The position numbers and the translations under genes are program-made. DNA of 64,000 nt from Clusia tigrina (taxonomy: Eukaryota > Arthropoda > Insecta > Diptera > Clusiidae). This document shows, in pieces, positions 13,722 to 27,757 of this stretch. The DNA lies in the NCBI GenBank assembly GCA_920105625.2, contig OV050032.1, forward strand, positions 100,176,542 through 100,240,541, written 5' to 3'. Within the stretch, counting starts at the first letter, position 1; each line of letters begins with the position of its first letter. The notes under the pieces were generated by a model. It was not told the DNA's origin. It did not search any database and saw only the letters and a program-made list of their open reading frames with translations.

Positions 13722-15289
13722 TTCAAACGCCCCTAACTTCTTTACGGTACGTCCTACACCTATCAAAGTTTTCAACATACAAATGCTTGTAACTTTTTAC
13801 TGGAGCGTCATAAAGCCTTGAAATTTTGTAACAATAAAGTACTCGAGCCTCTTGTCAATTTAAGCTATCGCTCAAAGCTATGCTACCCTAGAGTCCCAAG
13901 TCAAACACTGATAAAACTTCAAACGCCCCTAACTTCTTTACGGTACGTCCTACACCTATCAAAGTTTGCAACATACAAATGCTTGTAACTTTTTACTGGA
14001 GCGTCATAAAACCTTGATATTTTGTAACAATAAAGATCTCGATCCTCTTGTCCATTTAAGCTATCGCTCAAAGCTATGCTACCCTTGAGTCCCAAATCAA
14101 ACACTGATGAAACTTCAAACGCCCCTAACTTCTTTACGGTACGTCCAACACCTTTCAAAGTTTGTAACATACAAATGCTTGTAGCTTTTTACTGGAGCGT
14201 CATAAAACCTTGAAATTTTTTAACAATAAAGTACTCGAGCCTCTTGTCAATTTAAGCCATCGCTCAAAGCTATGCTACCCTAGAGTCCCAAATCAAACAC
14301 TGATAAAACTTCAAACGCCCCTAACTTCTTTACGGTACGTCCTACACCTATCAAATTTGGCAACATTCAAATGCTTTTAACTTTTTACTGGAGCGTCATA
14401 AAACCTTGAAATTTTGTAACAATAAAGTACTCGAGCCTCTTGTCAATTTAAGCTATCGCTCAAAGCTAAGCTACCCTTGAGTCCCAAATCAAACACTGAT
14501 AAAACTTCAAATGGCCCTAACTTGTTTACGGTACGTCCTACACCTATCAAAGTTTGCAACATACAAATGCTTGTAACTTTTTACTGGAGCGTCATAAAAC
14601 CTTGATATTTTGTAACAATAAAGATCTCGATCCTTTTGTCCATTTAAGCTATCGCTCAAAGCTATGCTACCCTTGAGTCCCAAATCAAACACTGATAAAA
14701 CTTCAAACGCCCCTAACTTCTTTACGGTACGTCCTACACCTATCAAATTTTGCAACATACAAATGCTTGTAACTTTTTACTGGAGCGTCATAAAACCTTG
14801 AAATTTTTTAACAATAAAGTACTCGAGCCTCTTGTCAATTTAAGCCATCGCTCAAAGCTATGCTACCCTAGAGTCCCAAATCAAACACTGATAAAACTTC
14901 AAACGCCCCTAACTTCTTTACGGTACGTCCTACACCTATCAAAGTTTGCAACATACAAATGCTTGTAACTTTTTATTGGAGCGTCATAAAACCTTGATAT
15001 CTTGTAACAATAAAGATCTCGATCCTCTTGCCCATTTAACCTATCGCTCAAAGCTATGCTACCCTTGAGTCCCAAATCAAACACTGATGAAACTTCAAAC
15101 GCCCCTAACTTCTTTACGGTACGTCCTACACCTATCAAAGTTTGCAACATAGAAATGCTTGTAACTTTTTACTGGAGCGTCATAAAACCTTGAAATTTTT
15201 TAACAATAAAGTACTTGAGCCTCTTGTCAATTTAAGCCATCGCTCAAAGCTATGCTACCCTAGAGTCCCAAATCAAACACTGATAAAAC

Positions 15290-15484
15290 TTCAAACGCCC
15301 CTAACTTCTTTACGGTACGTCCTACACCTATCAAATTTGGCAACATTCAAATGCTTTTAACTTTTTACTGGAGCGTCATAAAACCTTGAAATTTTGTAAC
15401 AATAAAGTACTCGAGCCTCTTGTCAATTTAAGCTATCGCTCAAAGCTATGCACCATTGAGTCCCAAATCAAACACTGATAAAAC
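15290..15484 (+). repeat. 195-bp monomer (-1)
   Basis: GCTATGCACCATTG replaces GCTATGCTACCATTG near 15445. Its absence from 22.3-25.5 kb fits the four-monomer deletion there. Confidence 0.85.
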
Positions 15485-15897
15485 TTCAAACGCCCCTAAC
15501 TTCTTTACGGTACGTCCTACACCTATCGAAGTTTGCAACATACAAATGCTTGTAACTTTCTACTGGAGCGTCATAAAACATTGAAATTTTGTAACAATAA
15601 AGTACCCGAGCATCTTGTCAATTTAAGCTATCGCTCAAAGCTATGCTACCATTGAGTCCCAAATCAAACACTGATAAAACTTCAAACGCCCCTAACTTCT
15701 TTACGGTACGTCCTACACCTATCAAAGTTTGCAACATACAAATGCTTGTAACTTTTTACTGGAGCGTCACAAAACCTTGAAATTTTGTAACAATGAAGTA
15801 CCCGAGCCTCTTGTCAATTTAAGCTATCGCTCAAAGCTATGCTACCATTGAGTCCCAAATCAAACACTGATAAAACTTCAAACGCCCCTAACTTCTT

Positions 15898-18626
15898 TAC
15901 GGTACGTCCTACACCTATCAAAGTTTGCAACATACAAATGCTTGTAACTTTTTACTGGAGCGTCATAAAACCTTGAAATTTTGTAACAATAAAGTACTCG
16001 AGCCTCTTGTCAATTTAAGCTATCGCTCAAAGCTATGCTACCCTAGAGTCCCAAGTCAAACACTGATAAAACTTCAAACGCCCCTAACTTCTTTACGGTA
16101 CGTCCTACACCTATCAAAGTTTGCAACATACAAATGCTTGTAACTTTTTACTGGAGCGTCATAAAACCTTGATATTTTGTAACAATAAAGATCTCGATCC
16201 TCTTGTCCATTTAAGCTATCGCTCAAAGCTATGCTACCCTTGAGTCCCAAATCAAACACTGATGAAACTTCAAACGCCCCTAACTTCTTTACGGTACGTC
16301 CTACACCTATCAAAGTTTGCAACATACAAATGCTTGTAACTTTTTACTGGAGCGTCATAAAACCTTGAAATTTTTTAACAATAAAGTACTCGAGCCTCTT
16401 GTCAATTTAAGCCATCGCTCAAAGCCATGCTACCCTAGAGTCCCAAATCAAACACTGATAAAACTTCAAACGCCCCTAACTTCTTTACGGTACGTCCTAC
16501 ACCTATCAAATTTAGCAACATTCAAATGCTTTTAACTTTTTACTGGAGTGTCGTAAAACCTTGAAATTTTGTAACAATAAAGTACTCGAGCCTCTTGTCA
16601 ATTTAAGCTATCGCTCAAAGCTATGCTACCATTGAGTCCCAAATCAAACACTGATAAAACTTCAAACGCCCCTAACTTCTTTACGGTACGTCCTACACCT
16701 ATCAAAGTTTGCAACATACAAATGCTTGTAACTTTTTACTGGACCGTCATAAAACCTTGAAATTTTGTAACAATAAAGTACCCGAGCATCTTGTCAATTT
16801 AAGCTATCGCTCAAAGCTAAGCTCCCCTTGAGTCCCAAATCAAACACTGATAAAATTTCAAATGGCCCTAACTTCTTTACGGTACGTCCTACACCTATCA
16901 AAGTTTGCAACATACAAATGCTTGTAACTTTTTACTGGAGCGTCATAAAACCTTGAAATTTTGTAACAATGAAGTACCCGAGCCTCTTGTCAATTTAAGC
17001 TATCGCTCAAAGCTATGCTACCCTTGAGTCCCAAATCAAACACTGATAAAACTTCAAACGCCCCTAACTTCTTTACGGTACGTCCTACACCTATCAAAGT
17101 TTGCAACATACAAATGCTTGTAACTTTTTACTGGAGCGTCATAAAACCTTGATATTTTGTAATAATAAAGATCTCGATCCTTTTGTCCATTTAAGCTATC
17201 GCTCAAAGCTATGCTACCCTTGAGTCCCAAATCAAACACTGATGAAACTTCAAACGCCACTAACTTATTTACGGTACGTCCTACACCTATCAAAGTTTGC
17301 AACATAGAAATGCTTGTAACTTTTTACTGGAGCGTCACAAAACCTTGAAATTTTTTAACAATAAAGTACTCGAGCCTCTTGTCAATTTAAGCCATCGCTC
17401 AAAGCTATGCTACCCTAGAGTCCCAAATCAAACACTGATAAAACTTCAAACGCCCCTAACTTCTTTACGGTACGTCCGACACCTATCAAATTTGGCAACA
17501 TTCAAATGCTTGTAACTTTTTACTGGAGCGTCATAAAACCTGGAAATTTTCTAACAATAAAGTACTCAAGCCTCTTGTCAATTTAAGCTATCGCTCAAAG
17601 CTATGCTACCATTGAGTCCCAAATCAAACACTGATAAAACTTCAAACGCCCCTAACTTCTTTACGGTACGTCCTACACCTATCAAAGTTTGCAACATACA
17701 AATGCTTGTAACTTTTTACTGGAGCGTCATAAAACCTTGAAATTTTGTAACAATAAAGTACCCGAGCATCTTGTCAATTTAAGCTATCGCTCAAAGCTAA
17801 GCTACCCTTGAGTCCCAAATCAAACACTGATAAAACTTCAAATGTCCCTAACTTCTTTACGGTACGTCCTACACCTATCAAAGTTTGCAACATACAAATG
17901 CTTGTAACTTTTTACTGGAGCGTCATAAAACCTTGAAATTTTGTAACAATGAAGTACCCGAGCCTCTTGTCAATTTAAGCTATCGCTCAAAGCTATGCTA
18001 CCCTTGAGTCCCAAATCAAACACTGATAAATCTTCAAACGCCCCTAACTTCTTTACGGTACGTCCTACACCTATCAAAGTTTGCAACATACAAATGCTTG
18101 TAACTTTTTACTGGAGCGTCATAAAACCTTGAAATTTTGTAACAATAAAGTACTCGAGCCTCTTGTCAATTTAAGCTATCGCTCAAAGCTATGCTACCCT
18201 AGAGTCCCAAATCAAACACTGATAAAACTTCAAACGCCCCTAACTTCTTTACGGTACGTCCTACACCTATCAAAGTTTGCAACATACAAATGCTTGTAAC
18301 TTTTTACTGGAGCGCCATAAAACCTTGAAATTTTGTAACAATAAAGATCTCGAGCCTCTTGTCAATTTAAGCTATCGCTCAAAGCTATGCTACCCTTGAG
18401 TCCCAAATCAAACACTGATAAAACTTCAAACGCCCCTAACTTCTTTACGGTACGTCCTACACCTATCAAAGTTTGCAACATACAAATGCTTGTAACTTTT
18501 TACTGGAGTGTCATAAAACCTTGAAATTTTGTAACAATAAAGTACTCGAGCCTCTTGTCAATTTAAGCCATCGCTCAAAGCTATGCTACCCTTGAGTCCC
18601 AAATCAAACACTGATAAAACTTCAAA
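15898..18626 (+). repeat. 14-monomer HOR (2,744-bp period), copy 1
   Basis: It matches 18642-21370 at offset 2,744. Markers shared in order include CCCAAGTC, CCATGCTACCCTAG, GAGTGTCGTAAAACC, GACCGTCATA, GCTAAGCTCCCC, CGCCACTAACTTATT, CATAGAAATGC, GCGTCACAAAACC and TCAAGCC. Differences include GGAAATTTTTTAAC-type against GATATTTTG at the third monomer and TCCGACACC against TCCTACACC. Confidence 0.88.
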
Positions 18627-18641
18627 TGGCCCTAACTTCTA

Positions 18642-21370
18642 TACGGTACGTCCTACACCTATCAAAGTTTGCAACATACAAATGCTTGTAACTTTTTACT
18701 GGAGCGTCATAAAACCTTGAAATTTTGTAACAATAAAGTACTCGAGCCTCTTGTCAATTTAAGCTATCGCTCAAAGCTATGCTACCCTAGAGTCCCAAGT
18801 CAAACACTGATAAAACTTCAAACGCCCCTAACTTCTTTACGGTACGTCCTACACCTATCAAAGTTTGCAACATACAAATGCTTGTAACTTTTTACTGGAG
18901 CGTCATAAAACCTTGATATTTTGTAACAATAAAGATCTCGATCCTCTTGTCCATTTAACCTATCGCTCAAAGCTATGCTACCCTTGAGTCCCAAATCAAA
19001 CACTGATGAAACTTCAAACGCCCCTAACTTCTTTACGGTACGTCCTACACCTATCAAAGTTTGCAACATACAAATGCTTGTAACTTTTTACTGGAGCGTC
19101 ATAAAACCTTGATATTTTGTAACAATAAAGTACTCGAGCCTCTTGTCAATTTAAGCCATCGCTCAAAGCCATGCTACCCTAGAGTCCCAAATCAAACACT
19201 GATAAAACTTCAAACGCCCCTAACTTCTTTACGGTACGTCCTACACCTATCAAATTTAGCAACATTCAAATGCTTTTAACTTTTTACTGGAGTGTCGTAA
19301 AACCTTGAAATTTTGTAACAATAAAGTACTCGAGCCTCTTGTCAATTTAAGCTATCGCTCAAAGCTATGCTACCATTGAGTCCCAAATCAAACACTGATA
19401 AAACTTCAAACGCCCCTAACTTCTTTACGGTACGTCCTACACCTATCAAAGTTTGCAACATACAAATGCTTGTAACTTTTTACTGGACCGTCATAAAACC
19501 TTGAAATTTTGTAACAATAAAGTACCCGAGCATCTTGTCAATTTAAGCTATCGCTCAAAGCTAAGCTCCCCTTGAGTCCCAAATCAAACACTGATAAAAT
19601 TTCAAATGGCCCTAACTTCTTTACGGTACGTCCTACACCTATCAAAGTTTGCAACATACAAATGCTTGTAACTTTTTACTGGAGCGTCATAAAACCTTGA
19701 AATTTTGTAACAATGAAGTACCCGAGCCTCTTGTCAATTTAAGCTATCGCTCAAAGCTATGCTACCCTTGAGTCCCAAATCAAACACTGATACAACTTCA
19801 AACGCCCCTAACTTCTTTACGGTACGTCCTACACCTATCAAAGTTTGCAACATACAAATGCTTGAAACTTTTTACTGGAGCGTCATAAAACCTTGATATT
19901 TTGTAACAATAAAGATCTCGATCCTTTTGTCCATTTAAGCTATCGCTCAAAGCTATGCTACCCTTGAGTCCCAAATCAAACACTGATGAAACTTCAAACG
20001 CCACTAACTTATTTACGGTACGTCCTACACCTATCAAAGTTTGCAACATAGAAATGCTTGTAACTTTTTACTGGAGCGTCACAAAACCTTGAAATTTTTT
20101 AACAATAAAGTACTCGAGCCTCTTGTCAATTTAAGCCATCGCTCAAAGCTATGCTACCCTAGAGTCCCAAATCAAACACTGATAAAACTTCAAACGCCCC
20201 TAACTTCTTTACGGTACGTCCTACACCTATCAAATTTGGCAACATTCAAATGCTTGTAACTTTTTACTGGAGCGTCATAAAACCTGGAAATTTTCTAACA
20301 ATAAAGTACTCAAGCCTCTTGTCAATTTAAGCTATCGCTCAAAGCTATGCTACCATTGAGTCCCAAATCAAACACTGATAAAACTTCAAACGCCCCTAAC
20401 TTCTTTACGGTACGTCCTACACCTATCAAAGTTTGCAACATACAAATGCTTGTAACTTTTTACTGGAGCGTCATAAAACCTTGAAATTTTGTAACAATAA
20501 AGTACCCGAGCATCTTGTCAATTTAAGCTATCGCTCAAAGCTAAGCTACCCTTGAGTCCCAAATCAAACACTGATAAAACTTCAAATGTCCCTAACTTCT
20601 TTACGGTACGTCCTACACCTATCAAAGTTTGCAACATACAAATGCTTGTAACTTTTTGCTGGAGCGTCATAAAACCTTGAAATTTTGTAACAATGAAGTA
20701 CCCGAGCCTCTTGTCAATTTAAGCTATCGCTCAAAGCTATGCTACCCTTGAGTCCCAAATCAAACACTGATAAAACTTCAAACGCCCCTAACTTCTTTAC
20801 GGTACGTCCTACACCTATCAAAGTTTGCAACATACAAATGCTTGTAACTTTTTACTGGAGCGTCATAAAACCTTGAAATTTTGTAACAATAAAGTACTCG
20901 AGCCTCTTGTCAATTTAAGCTATCGCTCAAAGCTATGCTACCCTAGAGTCCCAAATCAAACACTGATAAAACTTCAAACGCCCCTAACTTCTTTACGGTA
21001 CGTCCTACACCTATCAAAGTTTGCAACATACAAATGCTTGTAACTTTTTACTGGAGCGCCATAAAACCTTGAAATTTTGTAACAATAAAGATCTCGAGCC
21101 TCTTGTCAATTTAAGCTATCGCTCAAAGCTATGCTACCCTTGAGTCCCAAATCAAACACTGATAAAACTTCAAACGCCCCTAACTTCTTTACGGTACGTC
21201 CTACACCTATCAAAGTTTGCAACATACAAATGCTTGTAACTTTTTACTGGAGTGTCATAAAACCTTGAAATTTTGTAACAATAAAGTACTCGAGCCTCTT
21301 GTCAATTTAAGCCATCGCTCAAAGCTATGCTACCCTTGAGTCCCAAATCAAACACTGATAAAACTTCAAA
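18642..21370 (+). repeat. 14-monomer HOR (2,744-bp period), copy 2
   Basis: This is the tandem partner of 15898-18626. The homology is 15 bp short of the period: 18627-18641, with AAATGGCCC and CTATACGG, has no counterpart at the end of copy 2, so the exchange point lies inside that monomer. Confidence 0.88.
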
Positions 21371-24300
21371 CGCCCCTAACTTCTTTACGGTACGTCCTAC
21401 ACCTATCAAAGTTTGCAACATACAAATGCTTGTAACTTTTTACTGGAGCGTCATAAAACCTTGATATTTTGTAACAATAAAGATCTCGATCCTCTTGTCC
21501 ATTTAACCTATCGCTCAAAGCTATGCTACCCTTGAGTCCCAAATCAAACACTGATGAAACTTCAAACGCCCCTAACTTCTTTACGGTACGTCCTACACCT
21601 ATCAAAGTTTGCAACATACAAATGCTTGTAACTTTTTACTGGAGCGTCATAAAACCTTGAAATTTTTTAACAATAAAGTACTCGAGCCTCTTGTCAATTT
21701 AAGCCATCGCTCAAAGCTATGCTACCCTAGAGTCCCAAATCAAACACTGATAAAACTTCACACGCCCCTAACTTCTTTACGGTACGTCCTACACCTATCA
21801 AATTTGGCAACATTCAAATGCTTTTAACTTTTTACTGGAGCGTCATAAAACCTTGAAATTTTGTAACAAAAAACTACTCGAACCTCTTGTCAATTTAAGC
21901 TATCGCTCAAAGCTATGCTACCATTGAGTCCCAAATCAAACACTGATAAAACTTCAAACGCCCCTAACTTCTTTACGGTACGTCCTACACCTATCAAAGT
22001 TTTCAACATACAAATGCTTGTAACTTTTTACTGGAGCGTCATAAAACCTTGAAATTTTGTAACAATAAAGTACCCGAGCATCTTGTCAATTTAAGCTATC
22101 GCTCAAAGCTAAGCTACCCTTGAGTCCCAAATCAAACACTGATAAAACTTCAAATGGCCCTAACTTGTTTACGGTACGTCCTACACCTATCAAAGTTTGC
22201 AACATACAAATGCTTGTAACTTTTTACTGGAGCGTCATAAAACCTTGAAATTTTGTAACAATGAAGTACCCGAGCCTCTTGTCAATTGAAGCTATCGCTC
22301 AAAGCTATGCTACCCTTGAGTCCCAAATCAAACACTGATAAAACTTCAAACGCCCCTAACTTCTTTACGGTACGTCCTACACCTATCAAAGTTTGCAACA
22401 TACAAATGCTTGTAACTTTTTACTGGAGCGTCATAAAACCTTGATATTTTGTAACAATAAAGATCTCGATCCTTTTGTCCATTTAAGCTATCGCTCAAAG
22501 CTATGCTACCCTTGAGTCCCAAATCAAACACTGATGAAACTTCAAACGCCCCTAACTTCTTTACGGTACGTCCTACACCTATCAAATTTTGCAACATACA
22601 AATGCTTGTAACTTTTTACTGGAGCGTCATAAAACCTTGAAATTTTTTAACAATAAAGTACTCGAGCCTCTTGTCAATTTAAGCCATCGCTCAAAGCTAT
22701 GCTACCCTAGAGTCCCAAATCAAACACTGATAAAACTTCAAACGCCCCTAACTTCTTTACGGTAAGTCCTACACCTATCAAAGTTTGCAACATACAAATG
22801 CTTGTAACTTTTTATTGGAGCGTCATAAAACCTTGATATTTTGTAACAATAAAGATCTCGATCCTCTTGCCCATTTAACCTATCGCTCAAAGCTATGCTA
22901 CCCTTGAGTCCCAAATCAAACACTGATGAAACTTCAAACGCCCCTAACTTCTTTACGGTACGTCCTACACCTATCAAAGTTTGCAACATACAAATGCTTG
23001 TAACTTTTTACTGGAGCGTCATAAAACCTTGACATTTTGTAACAATAAAGTACTTGAGCCTCTTGTCAATTTAAGCCATCGCTCAAAGCTATGCTACCCT
23101 AGAGTCCCAAGTCAAACACTGATAAAACTTCAAACGCCCCTAACTTCTTTACGGTACGTCCTACACCTATCAAAGTTTGCAACATACAAATGCTTGTAAC
23201 TTTTTACTGGAGCGTCATAAAACCTGGATATTTTGTAACAATAAAGATCTCGATCCTCTTGTCCATTTAAGCTATCGCTCAAAGCTATGCTACCCTTGAG
23301 TCCCAAATCAAACACTGATGAAACTTCAAACGCCCCTAACTTCTTTACGGTACGTCCTACACCTATCAAAGTTTGCAACATACAAATGCTTGTAACTTTT
23401 TACTGGAGCGTCATAAAACCTTGAAATTTTTTAACAATAAAGTACTCGAGCCTCTTGTCAATTTAAGCCATCGCTCAAAGCCATGCTACCCTAGAGTCCC
23501 AAATCAAACACTGATAAAACTTCAAACGCCCCTAACTTCTTTACGGTACGTCCTACACCTATCAAATTTGGCAACATTCAAATGCTTTTAACTTTTAACT
23601 GGAGCGTCATAAAACCTTGAAATTTTGTAACAATAAAGTACTCGAGCCTCTTGTCAATTTAAGCTATCGCTCAAAGCTATGCTACCATTGAGTCCCAAAT
23701 CAAACACTGATAAAACTTCAAACGCCCCTAACTTCTTTACGGTACGTTCTACACCTATCAAAGTTTGCAACATACAAATGCTTGTAACTTTTTACTGGAC
23801 CGTCATAAAACCTTGAAATTTTGTAACAATAAAGTACCCGAGCATCTTGTCAATTTAAGCTATCGCTCAAAGCTAAGCTCCCCTTGAGTCCCAAATCAAA
23901 CACTGATAAAACTTCAAATGGCCCTAACTTCTTTACGGTACGTCCTACACCTATCAAAGTTTGCAACATACAAATGCTTGTAACTTTTTACTGGAGCGTC
24001 ATAAAACCTTGAAATTTTGTAACAATGAAGTACCCGAGCCTCTTGTCAATTTAAGCTATCGCTCAAAGCTATGCTACCTTTGAGTCCCAAATCAAACACT
24101 GATAAAACTTCAAACGCCCCTAACTTCTTTACGGTACGTCCTACACCTATCAAAGTTTGCAACATACAAATGCTTGTAACTTTTTACTGGAGCGTCATAA
24201 AACCTTGATATTTTGTAACAATAAAGATCTCGATCCTTTTGTCCATTTAAGCTATCGCTCAAAGCTATGCTACCCTTGAGTCCCAAATCAAACACTGATG

Positions 24301-25555
24301 AAACTGCAAACGCCACTAACTTATTTACGGTACGTCCTACACCTATCAAAGTTTGCAACATACAAATGCTTGTAACTTTTTACTGGAGCGTCACAAAACC
24401 TTGAAATTTTTTAACAATAAAGTACTCGAGCCTCTTGTCAATTTAAGCCATCGCTCAAAGCTATGCTACCCTAGAGTCCCAAATCAAACACTGATAAAAC
24501 TTCAAACGCCCCTAACTTCTTTACGGTACGTCCTACACCTATCAAATTTGGCAACATTCAAATGCTTGTAACTTTTTACTGGAGCGTCATAAAACCTGGA
24601 AATTTTCTAACAATAAAGTACTCAAGCCTCTTGTCAATTTAAGCTATCGCTCAAAGCTATGCTACCATTGAGTCCCAAATCAAACACTGATAAAACTTCA
24701 AACGCCCCTAACTTCTTTACGGTACGTCCTACACCTATCACAGTTTGCAACATACAAATGCTTGTAACTTTTTACTGGAGCGTCATAAAACCTTGAAATT
24801 TTGTAACAATAAAGTACCCGAGCATCTTGTCAATTTAAGCTATCACTCAAAGCTAAGCTACCCTTGAGTCCCAAATCAAACACTGATAAAACTTCAAATG
24901 GCCCTAACTTCTTTACGGTACGTCCTACACCTATCAAAGTTTGCAACATACAAATGCTTGTAACTTTTTACTGGAGCGTCATAAAACCTTGAAATTTTGT
25001 AACAATGAAGTACCCGAGCCTCTTGTCAATTTAAGCTATCGCTCAAAGCTATGCTACCCTTGAGTCCCAAATCAAACACTGATAAAACTTCAAACGCCCC
25101 TAACTTCTTTACGGTACGTCCTACACCTATCAAAGTTTGCAACATACAAATGCTTGTAACTTTTTACTGGAGCGTCATAAAACCTTGAAATTTTGTAACA
25201 ATAAAGTACTCGAGCCTCTTGTCAATTTAAGCTATCGCTCAAAGCTATGCTACCCTAGAGTCCCAAATCAAACACTGATAAAACTTCAAACGCCCCTAAC
25301 TTCTTTACGGTACGTCCTACACCTATCAAAGTTTGCAACATACAAATGCTTGTAACTTTTTACTGGAGCGCCATAAAACCTTGAAATTTTGTAACAATAA
25401 AGATCTCGAGCCTCTTGTCAATTTAAGCTATCGCTCAAAGCTATGCTACCCTTGAGTCCCAAATCAAACACTGATAAAACTTCAAACGCCCCTAACTTCT
25501 TTACGGTACGTCCTACACCTATCAAAGTTTGCAACATACAAATGCTTGTAACTTT
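21371..25555 (+). repeat. Rearranged third version of the 14.5-18.5 kb segment
   Basis: From 22346 to about 23075 it follows 14507-15236 (offset 7,839). From about 23106 to 25555 it follows 16050-18499 (offset 7,056). The change of offset removes 4 monomers (783 bp). Upstream, the start of this stretch to 21960 follows 12553-13142. AACTTGTTTACGG near 22162 recurs only near 14519, at a third offset (7,643). Confidence 0.82.
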
Positions 25556-27757
25556 TTACTGGAGCGTCATAAAACCTTGAAATTTTGTAACAATAAAGTA
25601 CTCGAGCCTCTTGTCAACTTAAGCCATCGCTGAAAGCTATGCTACCCTAGAGTCCCAAATAAAACACTGATAAAACTTCAAACGCCCCTAACTTCTTTAC
25701 GGTACGTCCTACACCTATCAAAGTTGGCAACATTCAAATGCTTGTAACTTTTACTGGAGCGTCATAGAACCTTGAAATTTTGTAACAATAAAGTACTCGA
25801 GCATCTTGTCAATTTAAGCTATCGCTCAAAGCTATGCTACCCTTGAGTCCCAAATCAAACACTGATAAAACTTCAAACGCCCCTAACTTCTTAACGGTAC
25901 GTCCTACACCTATCAAAGTTTGCAACATACAAATGCTTGTAACTTTTTACTGGAGCGTCATAAAACCTTGAAATTTTGTAACAATAAAGTACCCGAGCCT
26001 CTTTTCAATTAGAGCTATCGCTCAAAGCTATGCTACCCTTGAGTCCCAAATCAAACACTGATAAAACTTCAAACTCCCCTAACTTCTTTACGGTACGTCC
26101 TACACCTATCAAAGTTTGCAACAAACAAATGCTTATACCTTTTTACTGGAGTGTCATAAAACCTTGAAATTTTGTAACAATAAAGTACTCGAGCCTCTTG
26201 TCAATTTAAGCCATCGCTCAAAGCTATGCTACCCTTGAGTCCCAAATCAAACACTGATAAAACTTCAAATGGCCCTAACTTCTATACGGTACGTCCTACA
26301 CCTATCAAAGTTTGCAACATACAAATGCTTGTAACTTTTTACTGGAGCGTCATAAAACCTTGAAATTTTGTAACAATAAAGTACTCGAGCCTCTTGTCAA
26401 TTTAAGCCATCGCTCAAAGCTATGCTACCCTAGAGTCCCAAATCAAACACTGATAAAACTTCAAACGCCCCTAACTTCTCTACGGTACGTCCTACACCTA
26501 TCAAAGTTTGCAACATACAAATGCTTGTAACTTTTTACTGGAGCGTCATAAAACCTTGAAATTTTGTAACAATAAAGTACACGAGTCTCTTGTCAATTTA
26601 AGCTATCGCTCAAAGCTATGCTACCCTAGAGTCCCAAATCAAACACTGATAAAACTTCAAACGCCCTTAACTTATTTACGGTACGTCCTACACCTATCAA
26701 AGTTTGCAACATACAAATGCTTGTAACTTTTTACTGAAGCGTCATAAAACCTTGAACTTTTGTAACAATAAAGTACTCGAGCCTCTTGTCAATTTAAGCC
26801 ATCGCTGAAAGTTATGCTACCATTGAGTCCCAAATCAAACACTGATAAAACTTCAAACGCCCCTAAATTCTTTACGGTACGTCCTACACCTATCAAAGTT
26901 TGCAACATACAAATGCTTGTAACTTTTTACTGGAGCGTCATAAAGCCTTGAAATTTTGTAACAATAAAGTACCCGAGCATCTTGTCAATTTAAGCTATCG
27001 CTCAAAGCTAAGCTACCCTTGAGTCCCAAATCAAACACTGATAAAACTTCAAATGGCCCTAACTTCTTTACGGTACGTCCTACACCTATCAAAGTTTGCA
27101 ACATACAAATGCTTGTAACTTTTTACTGGAGCGTCATAAAACCATGAAATTGTGTAACAATGAAGTATCCGAGCCTCTTGTCAATTTAAGCTATCGCTCA
27201 AAGCTATGCTACCATTGAGTCCCAAATGAAACACTGATAAAACTTCAAACGCCCCTAACTTCTTTACGGTACGTCCTACCCCTATCAAAGTTTGCAACAT
27301 ACAAATGCTTGTAACTTTTTACTTTAGCGTCATAAAACCATGAAATTGTGTAACAATGAAGTACCCGAGCCTCTTGTCAATTTAAGCTATCGCTCAAAGC
27401 TATGCTACCCTTGAGTCCCAAATGAAACACTGATAAAACTTCAAACGCCCCTAACTTCTTTACGGTACGTCCTACACCTATCAAAGTTTGCAACATACAA
27501 ATGCTTGTAACTTTTTACTGAAGCGTCATAAAACCTTGAACTTTTGTAACAATAAAGTACTCGAGCCTCTGGTCAATTTAAGCTATCGCTCAAAGCTATG
27601 CTACCCTAGAGTCCCAAATCAAACACTGATAAAACTCCAAACGCCCCTAACTTCTTTACGGTACGTCCTACACCTATCAAAGTTTGCAACATACAAATGC
27701 CTGTAACTTTTTACTGGGGCGCCATAAAACCTTGAAATTTTGTAACAATAAAGATCT
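25556..27757 (+). repeat. Transition zone between left and right monomer families
   Basis: About 11 monomers. Left-type markers (AGATCTCGATCC with TCCATTT, and GAAATTTTTTAAC) stop before here, and right-type markers begin: the T4 deletion with GTTGGCAACATTC (25677), CTATACGG (26284), and TACACGAGTCTC (26577). Two adjacent monomers carry ACCATGAAATTGTG (near 27142 and 27338); this version returns at 54-60 kb. Confidence 0.8.
25677..25871 (+). repeat. 195-bp T4 monomer, leftmost of eleven
   Basis: AACTTTTACTGG has four T instead of five near 25749. It also carries GTTGGCAACATTC and GAGCATCTTG, the pair of markers shared by the T4 subfamily. Confidence 0.88.

Larger units (their letters stand above)
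10391..15897 (+). repeat. Mixed-order satellite between HOR blocks
   Basis: About 28 monomers of the left-domain types lie here without a clear local HOR. Three carry single-base deletions. Parts were re-used to the right: 12548-13142 matches 21366-21960, both with the rare AACAAAAAACTACTCG, and 14507-15236 matches 22346-23075 (CTTGCCCATTTAACC, TTTATTGGAG, TACTTGAG). Confidence 0.8.
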
